Part shown: in pieces, positions 28,601 to 43,600 of the stretch
Position numbering within the stretch: the stretch's first letter is position 1
Layout of the letters: the number at the start of each line of letters is the position of its first letter
Source of the DNA: Owenia fusiformis
Taxonomy: Eukaryota; Annelida; Polychaeta; Sabellida; Oweniidae
Length of the DNA: 64,000 nt
Assembly: GCA_903813345.2 (NCBI GenBank)
Contig: CAIIXF020000007.1
Coordinates: 27,996,698-28,060,697 of the forward strand
Direction of reading: 5' to 3'
Position numbers and translations under genes: made by a program
Notes under the pieces: generated by a model
What the model was told of the DNA's origin: nothing
Database searches by the model: none
The model's input: the letters and a program-made list of their open reading frames with translations, nothing else

Positions 28601-31600
28601 TTGTGAACTTTTGCCATTAAGTTTGACCTCGACATTAATCATGAAGATTTACACACATATAATGTGAAGCAGCGTATTGGTAATTTATCACAATTTTTAA
28701 GTTCATGTCAAATATTAATTTGTTTTATACTTTATCGGGACACTATATCATAGCAACAGCTTATTAGATGTTTAATGAAATTTAGTTTGAAATGTCCACC
28801 CTTTGAGTTTGATTTCACATGTATGTATATACTCTTCCAATATGAAGTAATCATTTGATGTAGTCTTAACCAATCAGTTTGGTTGTTCACAAATGGTTAG
28901 CCAATCAGAATTGCAGTCACTGCACTTTCTGACGTAATACTGAGCTTGGATTTATTTTGAAGCACCCATGAAAGGCCACAACAGTTACATTTGGGGCCAT
29001 TAAGATCTCAGCATCAAAATTATATAGTCATTTGTCTTCTTCAGAGGATAGAATTAGTATTGAAAATATTTGATTGTCAGGGTAACATCCCTAAGTCACG
29101 ATCAGGAAAATGTTTCTAGTTGTTTCTAATATTTAGAACTTGTTTAGATTTTAAAATAAATTGATTGAATCAAATATATTAGTCTATATGCCATAAAAAT
29201 GGCAACAGCTGTTCTTGATGTTGTGATTACCTGGGAGTTAACATTCTGATTTATCAGAGTCCCTCTTTACCTAACGTTACCTAACTATTCCAAAAGGATA
29301 GTAAAGGCTGTGGATCCCACAATGGGGAGTTAACATTGTTCAGTTGTTATTCTAGCATCATGATAAAATGATGCATCCATAGATTTGCATTCTAATGGTT
29401 ACTTTAGTGATAATTTAAAATACATGCATATTTAAATATCTACTTATTACTGGTGATTTACATCCTTGGTCAAAGGGTATTTCAATTTTTAACCTTTTTC
29501 AAAATATGTACAATTTTTACATATAGCTGCTGTAGCATAAAGCCTGATCTTGTAGGAAAGCTAATTCACTGAACCATGATTACCTGAACTTACTAGCTAT
29601 ACACAACACCAAAAGAAACTAAATTCATTAAAACTCTTTGAGAGCAGAATTGACAATACATGTACTTATGTACTATACTACTAATGTACTTATGAATATG
29701 TACTCACTTATAGCCTTCATGGACATCATATGGTAGCAGTATAATCAAACGCATGAAGCCACATATTTTTGATCAAATATTTATACGATGCTAGAATATA
29801 AATAGCTTCCTGGTCCTGATATGAAAATGTAACTCTTCCAATAGCATTGATTAATTGAATATTGCTAAGATTGGCTTGATAGTTCACCACATAATTGTTC
29901 AATTACTTGAGTAATCAAATTATCTGGAAATCTTCATAAACCAGCATTATTTCATCTCCTATCATCTGATAACTAGGATTACGTACTATGTCAGTATGTG
30001 TAATACAACTTTTCATTCATTTGCAGTTTGGATTCTGTGGCTGCGTTTCGTGCTGAGGTAATGCGCAAAGCCTCAACCAATCTTTTCAAGGAACAACAGA
30101 CTAGTAAAACGAAGGTACCATTAGTTAAAGGGCCTGTTCTGTCCCATCCAACCAGCAACGAGGCAGAATTCCCACAGCCTTTCAGTAGAGAGAAGGAGAA
30201 GAGGAGATTCAGGCGTAAAGGCGATAAAGGGAGGTACAACACTCTACCCATAAGTCTTGAAGACTTGAGCGGTATCCCAGAGACAGACACTCTGAACATC
30301 ACAAAATCTAAATCATTTGTTGAGCTACAGACAGAATCCATAAAAGAACAGCAAACACAGTCATTCGCTGATATACAATCAAAGTTTAAATCTAAGGATA
30401 AACCAAAACGCTTCGCGGAGAAATCTAAAAGTTTCAAAGATAAGCAGACTGCTTTTCTCCAGCAGGCCAAGCAAACGGAGACCCCAGGTGCTACAAGACC
30501 ACCCCCAAGACGGCAGCTCTCTCGGGGTATGACCCCTGAAACTGATGATAATTTAGACGATTTGTGTATTGAAAATATTAGTGCTTTAAAATCAGAAGAA
30601 GAGGAAGAAGCCTTGAGACAGTTGACTCTTGAAATGGAAGTGTCTGATGATGATTTAACAAGGTTAAGTGTTAATGCCAAATCCTCAGTTTTTAGTACTA
30701 AAGAACAGCAAGAAAAGGCAGAAGCTGAGGCTGAACACAAACCTAAAAAAATCAAACCTGCTGCAAAGAGATTTTTCAGGAAAAGACGCGATAAGGAACG
30801 CTCACAAACTCAGCCAGTTACGATTGAGGAAGTGAAATCAGCGTCAGATATCGCTAAACAGGAACAAGATCAGAATGACTCTTCGGAGGATGAACTCTCT
30901 CAGTTGAGTATCGCTGAAAAAATGAAATTATTTTCTGCCAAGAAAAAATCGAAACCTCCTCCAAAAGTAACCACGCCTGTTATGAAACGCAAACAAAGAC
31001 GTGAAAAATCCCGTTTTCAGACTCAGGTGAGTTTTTCCAGTCATATTAACTAACCTTATAGTGTTTAATTTATAATACGGTTTACCATGTTTTTCTAATA
31101 CCTTACAGTTATTTAATAGTGTAGCTTGCAAGTGTTTGCATTGTGTGACATTTAACGAGCAAATGAATGTGTTTATAATTTATGTTCATTCAACCACGTA
31201 ACAATTTTCATTTCCCCACATTATGATTTGATTAAAGTAGGATATTTTTTATTTTCTGCAAGAAAAAACACTAACTTAGAGCATTGACTAACATAGAAAA
31301 ATGATTCTGGTCTGTGTAGGGGTTCCATGGACCAGCTGTGAAAATTAACACAATTAGTACACTATTCTCTATGAAAAGGAATAGTCCAATTTACTTTTTC
31401 CTGAAACGGCCAGCTGCCTCTTTTTGGGAATTTTAAACACATTGAATACAATGTGTCTTCTTTTTATTGTGACATATTTATTCAATATAAAGTAAAATGT
31501 AGACCCCTTCAATTGCCCATGGGCAGTATAGAAGAAAACTCAACCTATGAACTCATATTTTAAAACTTGACCTTAACCTTTAACCTCCTTGATTGACTCT

Positions 31601-34600
31601 ATCACTCCTTCAAAGCATCATCTGATGTGTTAAGTTTCCATTGTTGGATGCATATTTCTTGGTTTGACCCTTTTCTGATCTCATCTTTTAACATTGTTAT
31701 CACTTTGGATAGCCTTTTCTCTCTCCTTGCACTTCTCTCTTCTCTTACTTCCCTTTCTTTTTGATTCTTTAATTCTATCTTGTTGATATTGTTGTGTTTG
31801 ATTTGTTTTTCTTTTCTTTAAGCTTTCTTTACAAACCTTCAATTCTGCAACTTTAAAAATTAAATATCTATTCTTCACAGTACCCTCAGTTCTTTATTAT
31901 AATATTTCTTGATATTAAATATTATATTAGGAATAAACTCTATTTTTGTTTGTTAGAAAACATTCTGTCTTCTTTCACAAGTGCTATCTCTTTGATCACA
32001 GTACTCTTCGTTTTTTATTAGGATTATACTGGAAAAATATTAATTTTCATTTGAAAGTTAAAAAATATCCTGTTTTTATTAAATCATAGGTAGTAATACA
32101 AGAATGATCTCCTTTGAATAAGCTTGAATGATTAAGCCAATGAACCAATCATAGCAAAGTGAACGCTCCATTACCTGTAAATTCTGGCTCTCCTAATACC
32201 ACTGACAGATCTGACCTGGGGGCATTTTTTAATTTTCAAAAATAGGTCTCAGTTTGTAAGCATTTTTTCATTTTATGCGAAGAGATTTTGAAGATAATTT
32301 GTTTGCCCCTCAACCTTGATCAGTTTCCAAAACCAGCCATCTACCATATATAATGTTAGGCAGGTTTTAAAGAAAAGAAAATGAATCATTATCTCAATCA
32401 AACAAGCTTATGATTATTAATTCCCCATCCCCCTTATTCCTCCCCAAGTTTAAATATCTTAAATTAACCAAGATTGTCCCATTATTTAACCACAGCCTGT
32501 AACAAACGATGAAATGCAAGCCGCTAAAATCTCACCCCTCGCGATGACACTTGTCAAGCCCCCTGACCCAGAAATCCTTGGTGGCCTGCGTCTTAAAGAC
32601 CAGTGGGAGCTCATGGCCAAACATGCAGAAGCTACTTTAAGTCAGGGGTCACGACCTGGGTCAAGATCAGGGTCACAAACAGGCTCAAGGTCAGGGTCAC
32701 AACCCGGGTCAAGGTCAGGGTCACAGCCTGGGTCAAGGTCAGGTTCAAGGACAACTTCTATGACAGAGTTGACCACCAGTGATGATGTTGATCAGCCAGG
32801 TACTATTTTTATACTTGTTATCATTACACATTTATCAAAAATTGAATGGTTCAACCCCATATGGTGTTATTAAATGTGTTAAGATGTTATTTCCTTTTGG
32901 GGCTTTGTCAAGACTGCATGCGCTTAATTGATTAACATTAGCCGTGTGTATAATGTATTGTGCATGTCATGAATGAGTTTCAAGGTTTTGTTTATAAACC
33001 GTTTTGCTGCTGGAGCAGAAAGTTTATTCTTACTAAAATTGGCTTATTTTGCCACAACTACTTATTAACTCAGTATTGATCCATTATATATCATTATTAG
33101 CATTTGAATGCAAAGTAAAGCCAACTTATATTTCAACAAGGCATGTTCAGAGGATACATGTTTTATTTTTCTACAGCATTGTGTAGTTTTAGTATCTCAT
33201 TCAAAATTTATCTAGCTGAAATTATGATAATGTTCACAAAATCAACAGTTTATAAGTTATATATAAAGAGTTAATGATTAAGAGGTTTGTTTTGCACTAG
33301 TAATCATACATGATTTTCTGGTACAAAGATCACAGTGTCCTAACAGTGTTATTATACACTACATCTGCCAAGTCAAGAACGCTTGTTTATCATTTTAGGA
33401 ACAGTAGCTCAACATGAACCAAAGCAACAGGTGGAAGAAAATCTAGAAACTAAGCAAATTCCACCAATCAAAGGCAGCATAGATAATTCAAATATTAAGG
33501 GAATCTTGAAACCTTCTACACAATCAGCAAATAACAGTGATAATGTACATAGTGAGACAGTAAGGAGTATCTTGAAACCAGAAACTAAATCCAGTCCTGA
33601 GAGACATCTAGTGAGTAGTAGTGAAGACAATAAGTCTGCAACAGATGAAATGACATCACAAGTGACATCACAATTAGGTAGTTATAGACAATCTGTAGTT
33701 GAGAATTTAAGTATAGAGCCAAGTGTAATCAAAGTAGATGAGAGAGACCAGCTCAGCAGTAGTGCAGAAGAGGAAATAAGAACTACGAAACATATCAAAA
33801 ATGAAGCAATAGCAGCCAGAAGACGATCAAGAGAAATGAGGAAATTTCAACATGAACGTTACCATACACAGCCAATAGAAGGCTCTGGTGGTGAGGAATC
33901 ACCATCCTCAGGGCGCAGAGCAAAACCAGTGACAGCACGACACATGACACAACCTATCACCCCTACTGAGAAAGTAGAGGCAGCAGAGAATGCATTTCCA
34001 GACCCCCTGGTTAAGAATAAGCTGGGAGGATCCATTGCAGATAGGTAAGTCATGAAAGATTGCATTGTATTTTCAGAAAATCCTATCTGGATAACACCCA
34101 TGATGTTAGAAGTGGGCTGTAAGTAGTTTGTAGTTTCAAACCAGTCTGGTTTCTCCTTGTTATATCACTTTACACATTGACCCTGAATTTGAGCTGAAGC
34201 AGATATAAACAGCGTTAGTGGATACTAGTACAGTATATATCTGTATGTTTTGTATGAACTGGAGTATGCTACTATTGAAGTAAAGGATAAGATAAATAAA
34301 CAGTATCATGCACGCCCCAGGAAGTGCCTTATAATGGGCCAGTCCCCAATTGTTAATTTCTTGTGGCAATACACTAGACTGTGAAGCCTTATTGAAGTTA
34401 GACTTATTATCATTATCAGCTTAGAAAAGCCACCATGAGAGTGTAAAAGGTTAGCATATTTAAGAGCTGTGTTCTATTATGAGATACACTTTCATGTGGA
34501 AGTTTATATGACCTCTTATAAATTCTTATGGTATACTTCTTAAACCTTACAGTTTTATACACTTCCGTTTTGTGATAGGGAGTCTTAAAAAGTAGACTCT

Positions 34601-37600
34601 CTTTCCATTAGCCATCTGTTCAGTCACTTAACCACTGTAAGGAGCAGTCTCTAAAAATGTCTCAATTTGAAGAAATTCATATGTTGATTTACATCGACCT
34701 ATTACTCATTGGTTAGTCTTGCATCAAGTGTGGAAAATGAGATGGAAATACGGGAGCTTGATACAAGATTATTTATTCATTGGCAATGTCAACTTGGGCT
34801 GTATACTGGACTACACCTATAAATGTATGATATGCTTTTTGTATTGAAAGCATAGTGTCTAGCAACTGTTTTAATAAAGAATATTTTTGCATTTTGTTAC
34901 TTTCGATATATCAAGGTTACCTGTTATAAATAAATGCAAATGAAACGTTCAAGTGTTTACTCAAGTATTTGACATATTTAGGTCCTGAATTTGTGTTTTA
35001 TTTTGAAATTCAAAACTACAAGTGATAATGTTTACCTTCAGTCCTGAGATTGGTATACTACAGTATTTTCAGCTGACTGTTGTCTATTTTCAATGTCTGA
35101 ACTTAACATATTTAATATTCAAGTTTTATTTATTCATTGAAAGAAGGATAAAAATGATGAAATATTGAAATAAAATTCAATCACTGCATCAAATGTTCAC
35201 TTGTTTTTAAAATTCATTAAAACATTGAATAAACATACCCTGAGTGCCTTACATGGCACAATGACTTGAAATATTATAACAAATTTATATTTTTCTTGGA
35301 GTACCATTGAGATTGGGTATAGGTTTAAGAGGCACAAAACAAGTTTATTACTCTTGAAATAAATAAAATATGGTACACAAATTCATAACTACTTGACTCA
35401 ATGTTGGATCTATCGAGTTTAGGTGTAAGCCCCCCCCCCAAAAAAAAATACCATAATGACTCCAAAAATAATGTAAAAAAATCTAATGACCTCTGAAAGA
35501 CCCCCTCCCATCCTTATTTAAACAAATTGAAAAGATCGTAACAAGCCCTTCCAAACACCCAAAACTTTATGAAAACACTATTGTAGGCTTTCCAACTTGC
35601 ACAAGAGTGGAGTGACTGAATGGCAAAAGAGATTGCTACGCCAGGGGAAATCTCCAAGTCCAGAGGTCGAGATCAAATTCCGCAATAAACCATGGCTAAA
35701 AGGAGATAGACCAACCAGTATACATGATAGACTGAACCACCTTAAGGAATCCTCTGAGACTTGGAAACAACGAGTTGAAGAGAAAGATAGTGAAGAGTTT
35801 ACTGTAGCCGGAAAATTAGCAAAAACAGGTATGTTTAAGTTGAGGTTGTAAATTCTATATACCATATTTTCTCTAATCAGTGTTCAATGCCGTCCTTCAA
35901 TTAAACTAAAAATGGTAACCTATCGAGCGATTCCAAAATCTATAATTTTTAAACTAAATATCGCCAATAATTTTTAAACAAATTATCGCCAATAATTTTT
36001 TTAGTCATCACTAGAGAGAATACGGTAGAGAGTACTGAAAGGAAACACATTTTGATTGAGACTTTTCTTGGTGGTTTGAATTTGACTGTCTATATACTGC
36101 ATAGTAACAGACTATAGAGCTAAAGCCTAAAGGCCCATACCAGAACCCAAAATGTTTACAATATACAGGTTACACTGTACTTCCTAATTGTTATGATGCA
36201 CTCCAATACTCCTTCACTATATTGGAAGTATTGGAGGAAGTCATAGAAATCTACATTAAAGATTAACAACCAATATGGGGTTATTTCATGGTAAATCATT
36301 TTTTTATCTTTAACATTTCATGAATGTAATATCTTTTGATATGTAGTAATATCTACTTCAACATTATCTGTATATGAACGTGTTTCATTTTCATAATGAT
36401 TTTTAGGTATATGACTCAAGATATTTTGAAGTGTCAAAATGTTACAAACACCAACTTGAAAATACTTCAGACAAGAATGCAGATAATTTTTTTGATAGAC
36501 GATATATTTGTTGTCATGTACTGTAGTATTTATCTCCGACACTCATGATCAATGAGAATTGAATTAAAATGCATGTAATTGAATTCAATTCACTTGATAT
36601 CATTTAATGTCAAGAATTTCAGATCTATATGTTATGATTAGCTATTTGAAATTTGAGTTCTTTAGCTGTTTCTATGATACCGAACAAGTCATAATTTCAA
36701 GTTGTGGATATATTGTAAATACTAGACTTCAAACAACATGTTCAAAAACCTTGACTATGAAAAAGAAACTGATTACTCATTATTGTATTTAATTGTATTT
36801 AAATGATATTGACAAAGTTATTATTTATGACCATCAAACTTGTTTACATTAAAAATCTCATTTACATACTATCTTTTTAACATGTTCTATACATACAAGC
36901 TGATTGAAATCATTACAGAAAAACGAGTTACTGTATGCTATTCTACAAAGATAAAGGTTCAATTTTACAGTTTTTCAGGATTAAAACTAAACCATACTTC
37001 TAAAATGTTAAAGTTCCTTGACCCATGTGTTCCTTGAATCTTATCTTCTTTGTAGGTAAACAGGCTCTTCCTGACACCCCAGTACGGCTACCCCCCAAGT
37101 CTAGAATCTCACCCAGGGGATCTTCATTCAAGTTAACCAAGAGCGGAACTGAATCCGGTGATGAGAGCCTAGCATTCAAAAATACACCCCTCCCCAAAAG
37201 TATCAGTCTAGGAGACCTAAATGGTAAATAAACAGAAAATAGAATTTTTAAGATTACAAATATGTCAATTGAAATTGAGATTGTCCAGAAATAAAGTCAT
37301 AACTGCTGAACCTTTTAGAAAATAGCTGTGACATGCAATTATGAAAGGAAAAATATTGTAAAATTGTACAACTGACTGTCAACACATCTTTATCTTCTCT
37401 TCCTCTAGGTTATAGAGCATTTTTTCCTTTACTCAGAAAAAAGTTTAAAATGTTGCCTTGGATTACATAATATTATTAATACTAGACAAGAGTTTTTTCT
37501 CAGAACTATTTGAACATCCTGGTACAATGCACTTTATATCTATATGAATTAAAAATATATTATAGGAGTTCATTTTTGGCACTATCGTATCTTACAATTC

Positions 37601-40600
37601 TACTTTTTGACAAACAATGCAACAAAATCATTTACAACAATTCCAAAATGGACCCCAGTGTATCTCAAGCATCAAAACAAGCCATGTCCTCAAGTCTGGA
37701 GCATTTTAAGAGGGGATGAAGGTCACATACTGTAGCAGGATTTTAATTTTGGGGTTATTTTTAAATTTTTTCAAATGGTTTATGAAGTGAACTAGCTATA
37801 CTCGGTTTCTTCAACACCCAAAGGTTACAAGTCAATAAAACCAAAACTGCCAACTGATGTGTCATTCATGATTGCAGCCCTAGTTAAGTCCAACAGTGAC
37901 GAAGACAAGAAGAAACCAGAAGCACCAAAGACTGAAGTCACAGAAAAGAAGGAAGTCCACGTGCCATCAGTGAACAATGAGGAGTTTACAGCTTTCTTTA
38001 AGAGTAACTTGGACAATGATGAAAAGTTGGATGTTACTGTTGATGACTTTGATCATTTATTCATTGAATCCAATGAAATGTAAGTTGATTGGCTGGATCA
38101 CATATAAAATAATTCAATTCAATTATATTTCATAATTCTTATATAATATACACTATAAACACAAGCCGCTGGACACCCTAGTGGGTATATGTTGCGGTTT
38201 AACAAATTTTTAAAATGACATCTAGACTACATATAAAACAAGGAGAGACATTATACTTATAGAAATAAGGAAATGTTAAAAGTGTCATCTCGGTTGATGG
38301 CATATTTGAAATTTTTCCTTATAGAATGGATGGTTTCAAAATCAACTTTTTTAGATAGTAAATAATATCAGAAATCTTTGAAGCTATGAGTAGTATGGAA
38401 ATATTGCCTCAATAATATACAGTAAAACCTTTTTATATGGAACACCCTTCACACTGGAAGAATTGTTCCTCGAAGACAGTTGTTCCTTTACAGTCACAAA
38501 GAGGGTTCAATATCAATGTTCAGTATCAATGCAACCTTTATCACATAAACATTGACATGACTGTACCAATTCAATGGTAGGAAGCAAACCTTAAAGCTTA
38601 AGTGGGATAAGATTATTAAAGCAATTCAAAACTTGCAGGTTATTGTCTACAAGAAAGATCAGACCCCAGAAACGCAAGGCAGCTGGGTCAAGGAACCCCC
38701 TCAAGGCTCTGTCCACACATCAGAACTTACAGCAAACTTACACAGAGGTCAAGACAGACATTGCAGAGAAGGAATTCAAACGAGTCAACAAGGAGAAAAG
38801 TAAGAATAGACTATTACATCTTTTCAAATGTGATAGTACTAAGTCCTCATTCCATTATCTTTCAATCCTGTAAATGGAATACAAAATACAAGATGTATTA
38901 CACATTTTTATTTATTTTAAAAAGTGCTTTCAAATGACTGAATTCTATGCTTTCAGTCTCAGTGAAAGCTGGTCTCGCAGAAGCTGCATTGGCCGGACTA
39001 GCAAGTACAGAAGACTTTGCTAAAGTCAACCTCAGACGCTCAGACTCTGGGAATACCACTAGGAAGATGCAGCCATACAAAGATCTCATGTTAATGCAGA
39101 TTAAGGGTAAGTTAATATAGATGTCACTGCTCTAGCAAACATAATAGCTGAATATATAATACATGTACTCATAATCAACATTTCCTTGAAAAAATACAAT
39201 TATTTCTTTCACTCATTCCCGATCCCTCCATTTTACTCCTGCTTTGCACTTTTCAATAGAGATTTTTATTAACTGAAGTATTTCCATGTTTATTTAGAAG
39301 GTATTTGTTCTGCTTGGTAAAAAGTTGATTTCATATACATAAAGGGATATAGTGTTTATTCCATGTACATATTGGTGTATACATGGATTACATGTATTTC
39401 TTTTAAGGGAGAAGACATGTCCAGACTCGCCTGGTGGCCCCCACTGCTAGCTCTATCAACAGTGGGGACTGTTTCATCCTGGTCACCTCTGACAGAGTCT
39501 TCTGCTGGCTTGGAGAATATGCCAATGTCATAGAAAAGGCCAAGGTAAATAATCACAAATAAATAATTGGATAACAATGACTTATTACCTTAAAACCTAT
39601 ACATCCTAACAAAAAGCACCATGCATAGTTTTTAATCAATTTTTAGAAACGTTTGCGATGTGTCGACTTCTAATATTCTATTCAAAGGAGGTACAAATAT
39701 CCCATGTTACATGTGTTATGGTTTCTTTTTAGGCCAATGAGCTTGCAGATATGATCCAAAAGAAGAAAGAGATGGGATGCAAGTGCCTAAAGGAGGCAGC
39801 AATCATACCTGAGAAAAGGCAACATCTAGGCCAGGGCAAGGTGTTCTGGGAGCTCTTAGGGGGAAAGGAGCCATATGAAGGTGAATATCAGTTGTATCTT
39901 GATACGGTATCAGATTTATGATCTTTACATTATTTCAATTTGTCATCTTGGTGCATGGTGCATATAGGTTTTTTAGCTGGGTGTTATGCAATTTTCATAT
40001 TCTCAACTAGATGCAATTTTGTTTCAACATGGCTGTGAGTTGATTTTTTAATTTTCAATGATACAAGGCGCAAATAGGTTTATAACTTGATGCCAGGGAA
40101 CTTTTCAATGCTTATCGTGCATGCTCCAATTCTAGCCAATATGTGTAGCTGTTTATACTGCTTATGCTGTTTAAGATATGGGTCCTGCAGAGGAAGATGA
40201 ACTGTATGAGATGTACATGGTTGAGACTAATGCTGTATATAAAGTAGGGGATAAGAAAGAACTGGTGCCATACCAAGAATACTGGGGGAGTCTTCCAAAA
40301 TATGAGATGCTTGATAGCAAAGAGGTTGGTAAATCAGTTGTATTATCCATGAATATTAAAACGTGCTTAATTATTCAAACGGCGATAGGCCCTATGTGTC
40401 TGACCTCAAATATGAATCCAATCCAAAACTGAACAGGAGGTATCTTTAAAAGTACCTAATAGCAATAAATCCATGCAAAACTGTACATGTAATTACAATT
40501 CTGCATAATACCTCAAATAAGGATAAGTAAACGGTGGTTTCAATTGTCAACTGTTGTCAAAGAAGTCATTATCTGTAGAGAATGTGGGAGTAAATGAAGA

Positions 40601-43600
40601 TTTTATTTGTGAAAAATTTTGATTTTGATTTTTTTGAACAGCAGATCAACATTTTCAAGTTTTGAGGGCAAAGTAGAACTGTTTTTCCGCAAATAAGACA
40701 CCATCTTTAAGTGATTATTAGTACTTTTAATTAAAAACAATTTATTTTTCAGGTGTTTGTGTTTGATTTTGGCAGTGAGTTGTATGTGTGGCAGGGAAAA
40801 CAGGCCACATTTGAGAAACGCAAACTCTCGTTGCAACTTGCTCAGAAGCTCTGGGAAGCGGAGTATGATTACACCAACTGCAATATTAACCCAATCTCTC
40901 CTCTTCATAGTAAGTTTTGTTTTTCTGACTTTCATGTCACCATTCTCCCCAGGATTTATTCCATCAGTGGTTGGTGTAAAAATCTCATTTTTATAATTTT
41001 GGAAGTGGTCAAAATCAAAATCAAAATCATTTTCGAGTGGATGATATCGTACAGCATTTACAAAGGAAATATACAAGTTGTTAGGGTATTAAAAAACTAC
41101 ATATAGGAAAATGCTGTTGGCTTTTGCTAAAGGCACTTAGCCAGTCGATATTATTGCATATAAGTATTCAGTGGTGGACTTACTACTAGTAAATGAAATA
41201 AAGATAATCTTGTAATGATTTTTAGCTGAGGAGAATGGTGGTGTCCCAGATAAAAATAACAAGCGGCCTGATTGGGCGTTGCTAGGCAAAGTGAATCAGA
41301 ACATGGAGACACTATTATTTAGGGAGAAGTTCTCTGATTGGCCAGATCAGTCACGTCTAATAGCTGCCAAAAGCCGAGAAAATCCTGCTGAAAATACTAA
41401 CAAGGTGGGTTTGATAACTTACGATTTTTGATTAGGAATACCATTGACACTTTGATGTCATACCATTACCATTGACACTTTGATGTCATACCATTACCAT
41501 TGACACTTTGATGTCATGATAATGTAATGCATATCTAAGCGGTCATCTCCATTAGGGGAACACCTTATAAAGTGTAAATCTCATCTCTTGTCTCAACTCT
41601 TTATAGTGCAGTCTAAATAAATCCATAAGCTCCAAATATTTCTTCGACCTTATATATTGAATTTTTTGATGACCTTGACATTCTGACCCGTTGGTACCTC
41701 TGAGTGTGACTAAGACTAAAGCTATTGTAGGTTATAGGAAATATTTATGTAATTTGATGTTCTATATATTTTGTACTTTTAGCCTGAAGCAGAAGCATTG
41801 AAGGCATTTGATGCCAAGCTGATGGTAGCCAAACCTTCAAATCCAGTTGATCTGGTACTAGAGGGCAGTCATGTTGGTAGAGGCACTAAATGGTAAGTAA
41901 CTACAGTATAGTGAACATTTATTGGTATTATAAAATTGTTACCAAGTTCTTGTTCTTTTATTTCCCCTAGCACCTCACATCTATAAGAAAGTAGAGCAGA
42001 GGTGTCCAGAGACTTGTTGTAAATGTAAAAATGAATTAATAATGCATATTTTCAATTTCAAACCGGAATAGCCTAACACTGTAAAGTCAGATACCCTTGT
42101 CGCAAATGGCGGACATAACCGTCGCTTCAACTGTTTGATCACTCGGTCCTCATTTCATGGGATTTTATTGTCGCTAATTCTGTGTATGTATTAAGCTCTT
42201 GTGATGATGTTTCATATGAAATCCTAATTTCGATCAAATTGGGTCGTGAATCGCCACAATAAAGCATCTTCGATATTGTCAATTACAATGGAATCTGAAT
42301 TTGAGTAATTTAGAAAGACAACGGCTTATGGTAATTACAGTGTCCGTTGTCCCGTATCTCATTTTGTTAAATTAAAGACTTTATTTCGATGGTAGAACAT
42401 TATTAAATGTACAGTGAGTATTAAGACACTTTGATTGATTGTTGTTCCAAAGGAATTTAGTCTAGGTACTCTATTAAAGATACAGTTGATGAAAATCGAA
42501 TTAAAGCGACGGTTATGTCCGCCATTTGTGACAACGGTATCTGACTTTACTGTTCTCAGGCTATTCCGGTGTGAATTTCCTTGTTTTAATATACATGTAT
42601 GATTAAAAACAGTAAGTGTACAGTAAACTGAAACCAAAATCATTTCAGAGTTTTCAATTTTTTCTGAAAAACAAAGACTGGCTTGCATCTCGGACACAAC
42701 CTTTAAATATCTGATTCCAGGCTTGAGGACCTCGATGGAATATTCCGAGAGTTTGAGATTGTCACCTTAGATGTCCAGGAATGGCATGTATTGGAATATG
42801 AACACAATCTTATAGCAAAACCAAGCCATGGACAGTTCCACGAGGGCGATACATACGTTGTTAGGTGGCAGTATATGATAACACAGTCAGGTGAGATTCA
42901 TGATACATTATAGGAGAGGGTGTATTAGACCCCCCCCCCAATACTGATATTGGGTCCAATGTGATAAGGTATAAGGTGGTAGATACAATGTAGGATCATT
43001 GTAGACTCCTCACCATTTAGAAATCATAACTTTAAACCCAAAAATTCTCGTCTAATGAGCCAATCAGCAAATGGAATGATTTACTGAATAATGAATTCCA
43101 CATGTACGAGTATAGTATTTTGAATGCGTAAAATTCACGTTCGAATGTAACGCTAGGAATACTTGACAGTATGTTAAACCTAAAAAATTTAATATATAAG
43201 ATGTAAAATATTTTAGGATCCCATATTTTAGGATCCCGATAGACCCCTCCCCATCCTAGTCAAGTACTGTTTCTGCTGTTTCAGGTATGAAATCTCTAAA
43301 GGGTACTGCATCAAGACATGGGGGTAGAACAGGGAGGGAGAAGTGCGCATATTTCTTCTGGCAGGGCCAGGGATCCTCTATTACAGAGAAGGGGGCATCT
43401 GCACTCATGACAGTAGAGCTGGATGAGGAGAGGGGACCACAGGTAAAATTACTTACTTCGAATTAATTAAAACATTACTTAAAAAATTGGTTTGCTCTGA
43501 CTTTTTTGTATTTAATCACATCAATGTAGAAATAATTCCATTATATTTATGATTGTTCGCCATGGGTTTACTGTATAATGTAGCTTGGAGAAGATCCAAG

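Noticed and set aside
29991-30755. Minus-strand ORF of 254 codons
   Set aside because: Antisense of supervillin exon 7, with no splice or start context and no recognisable domain.
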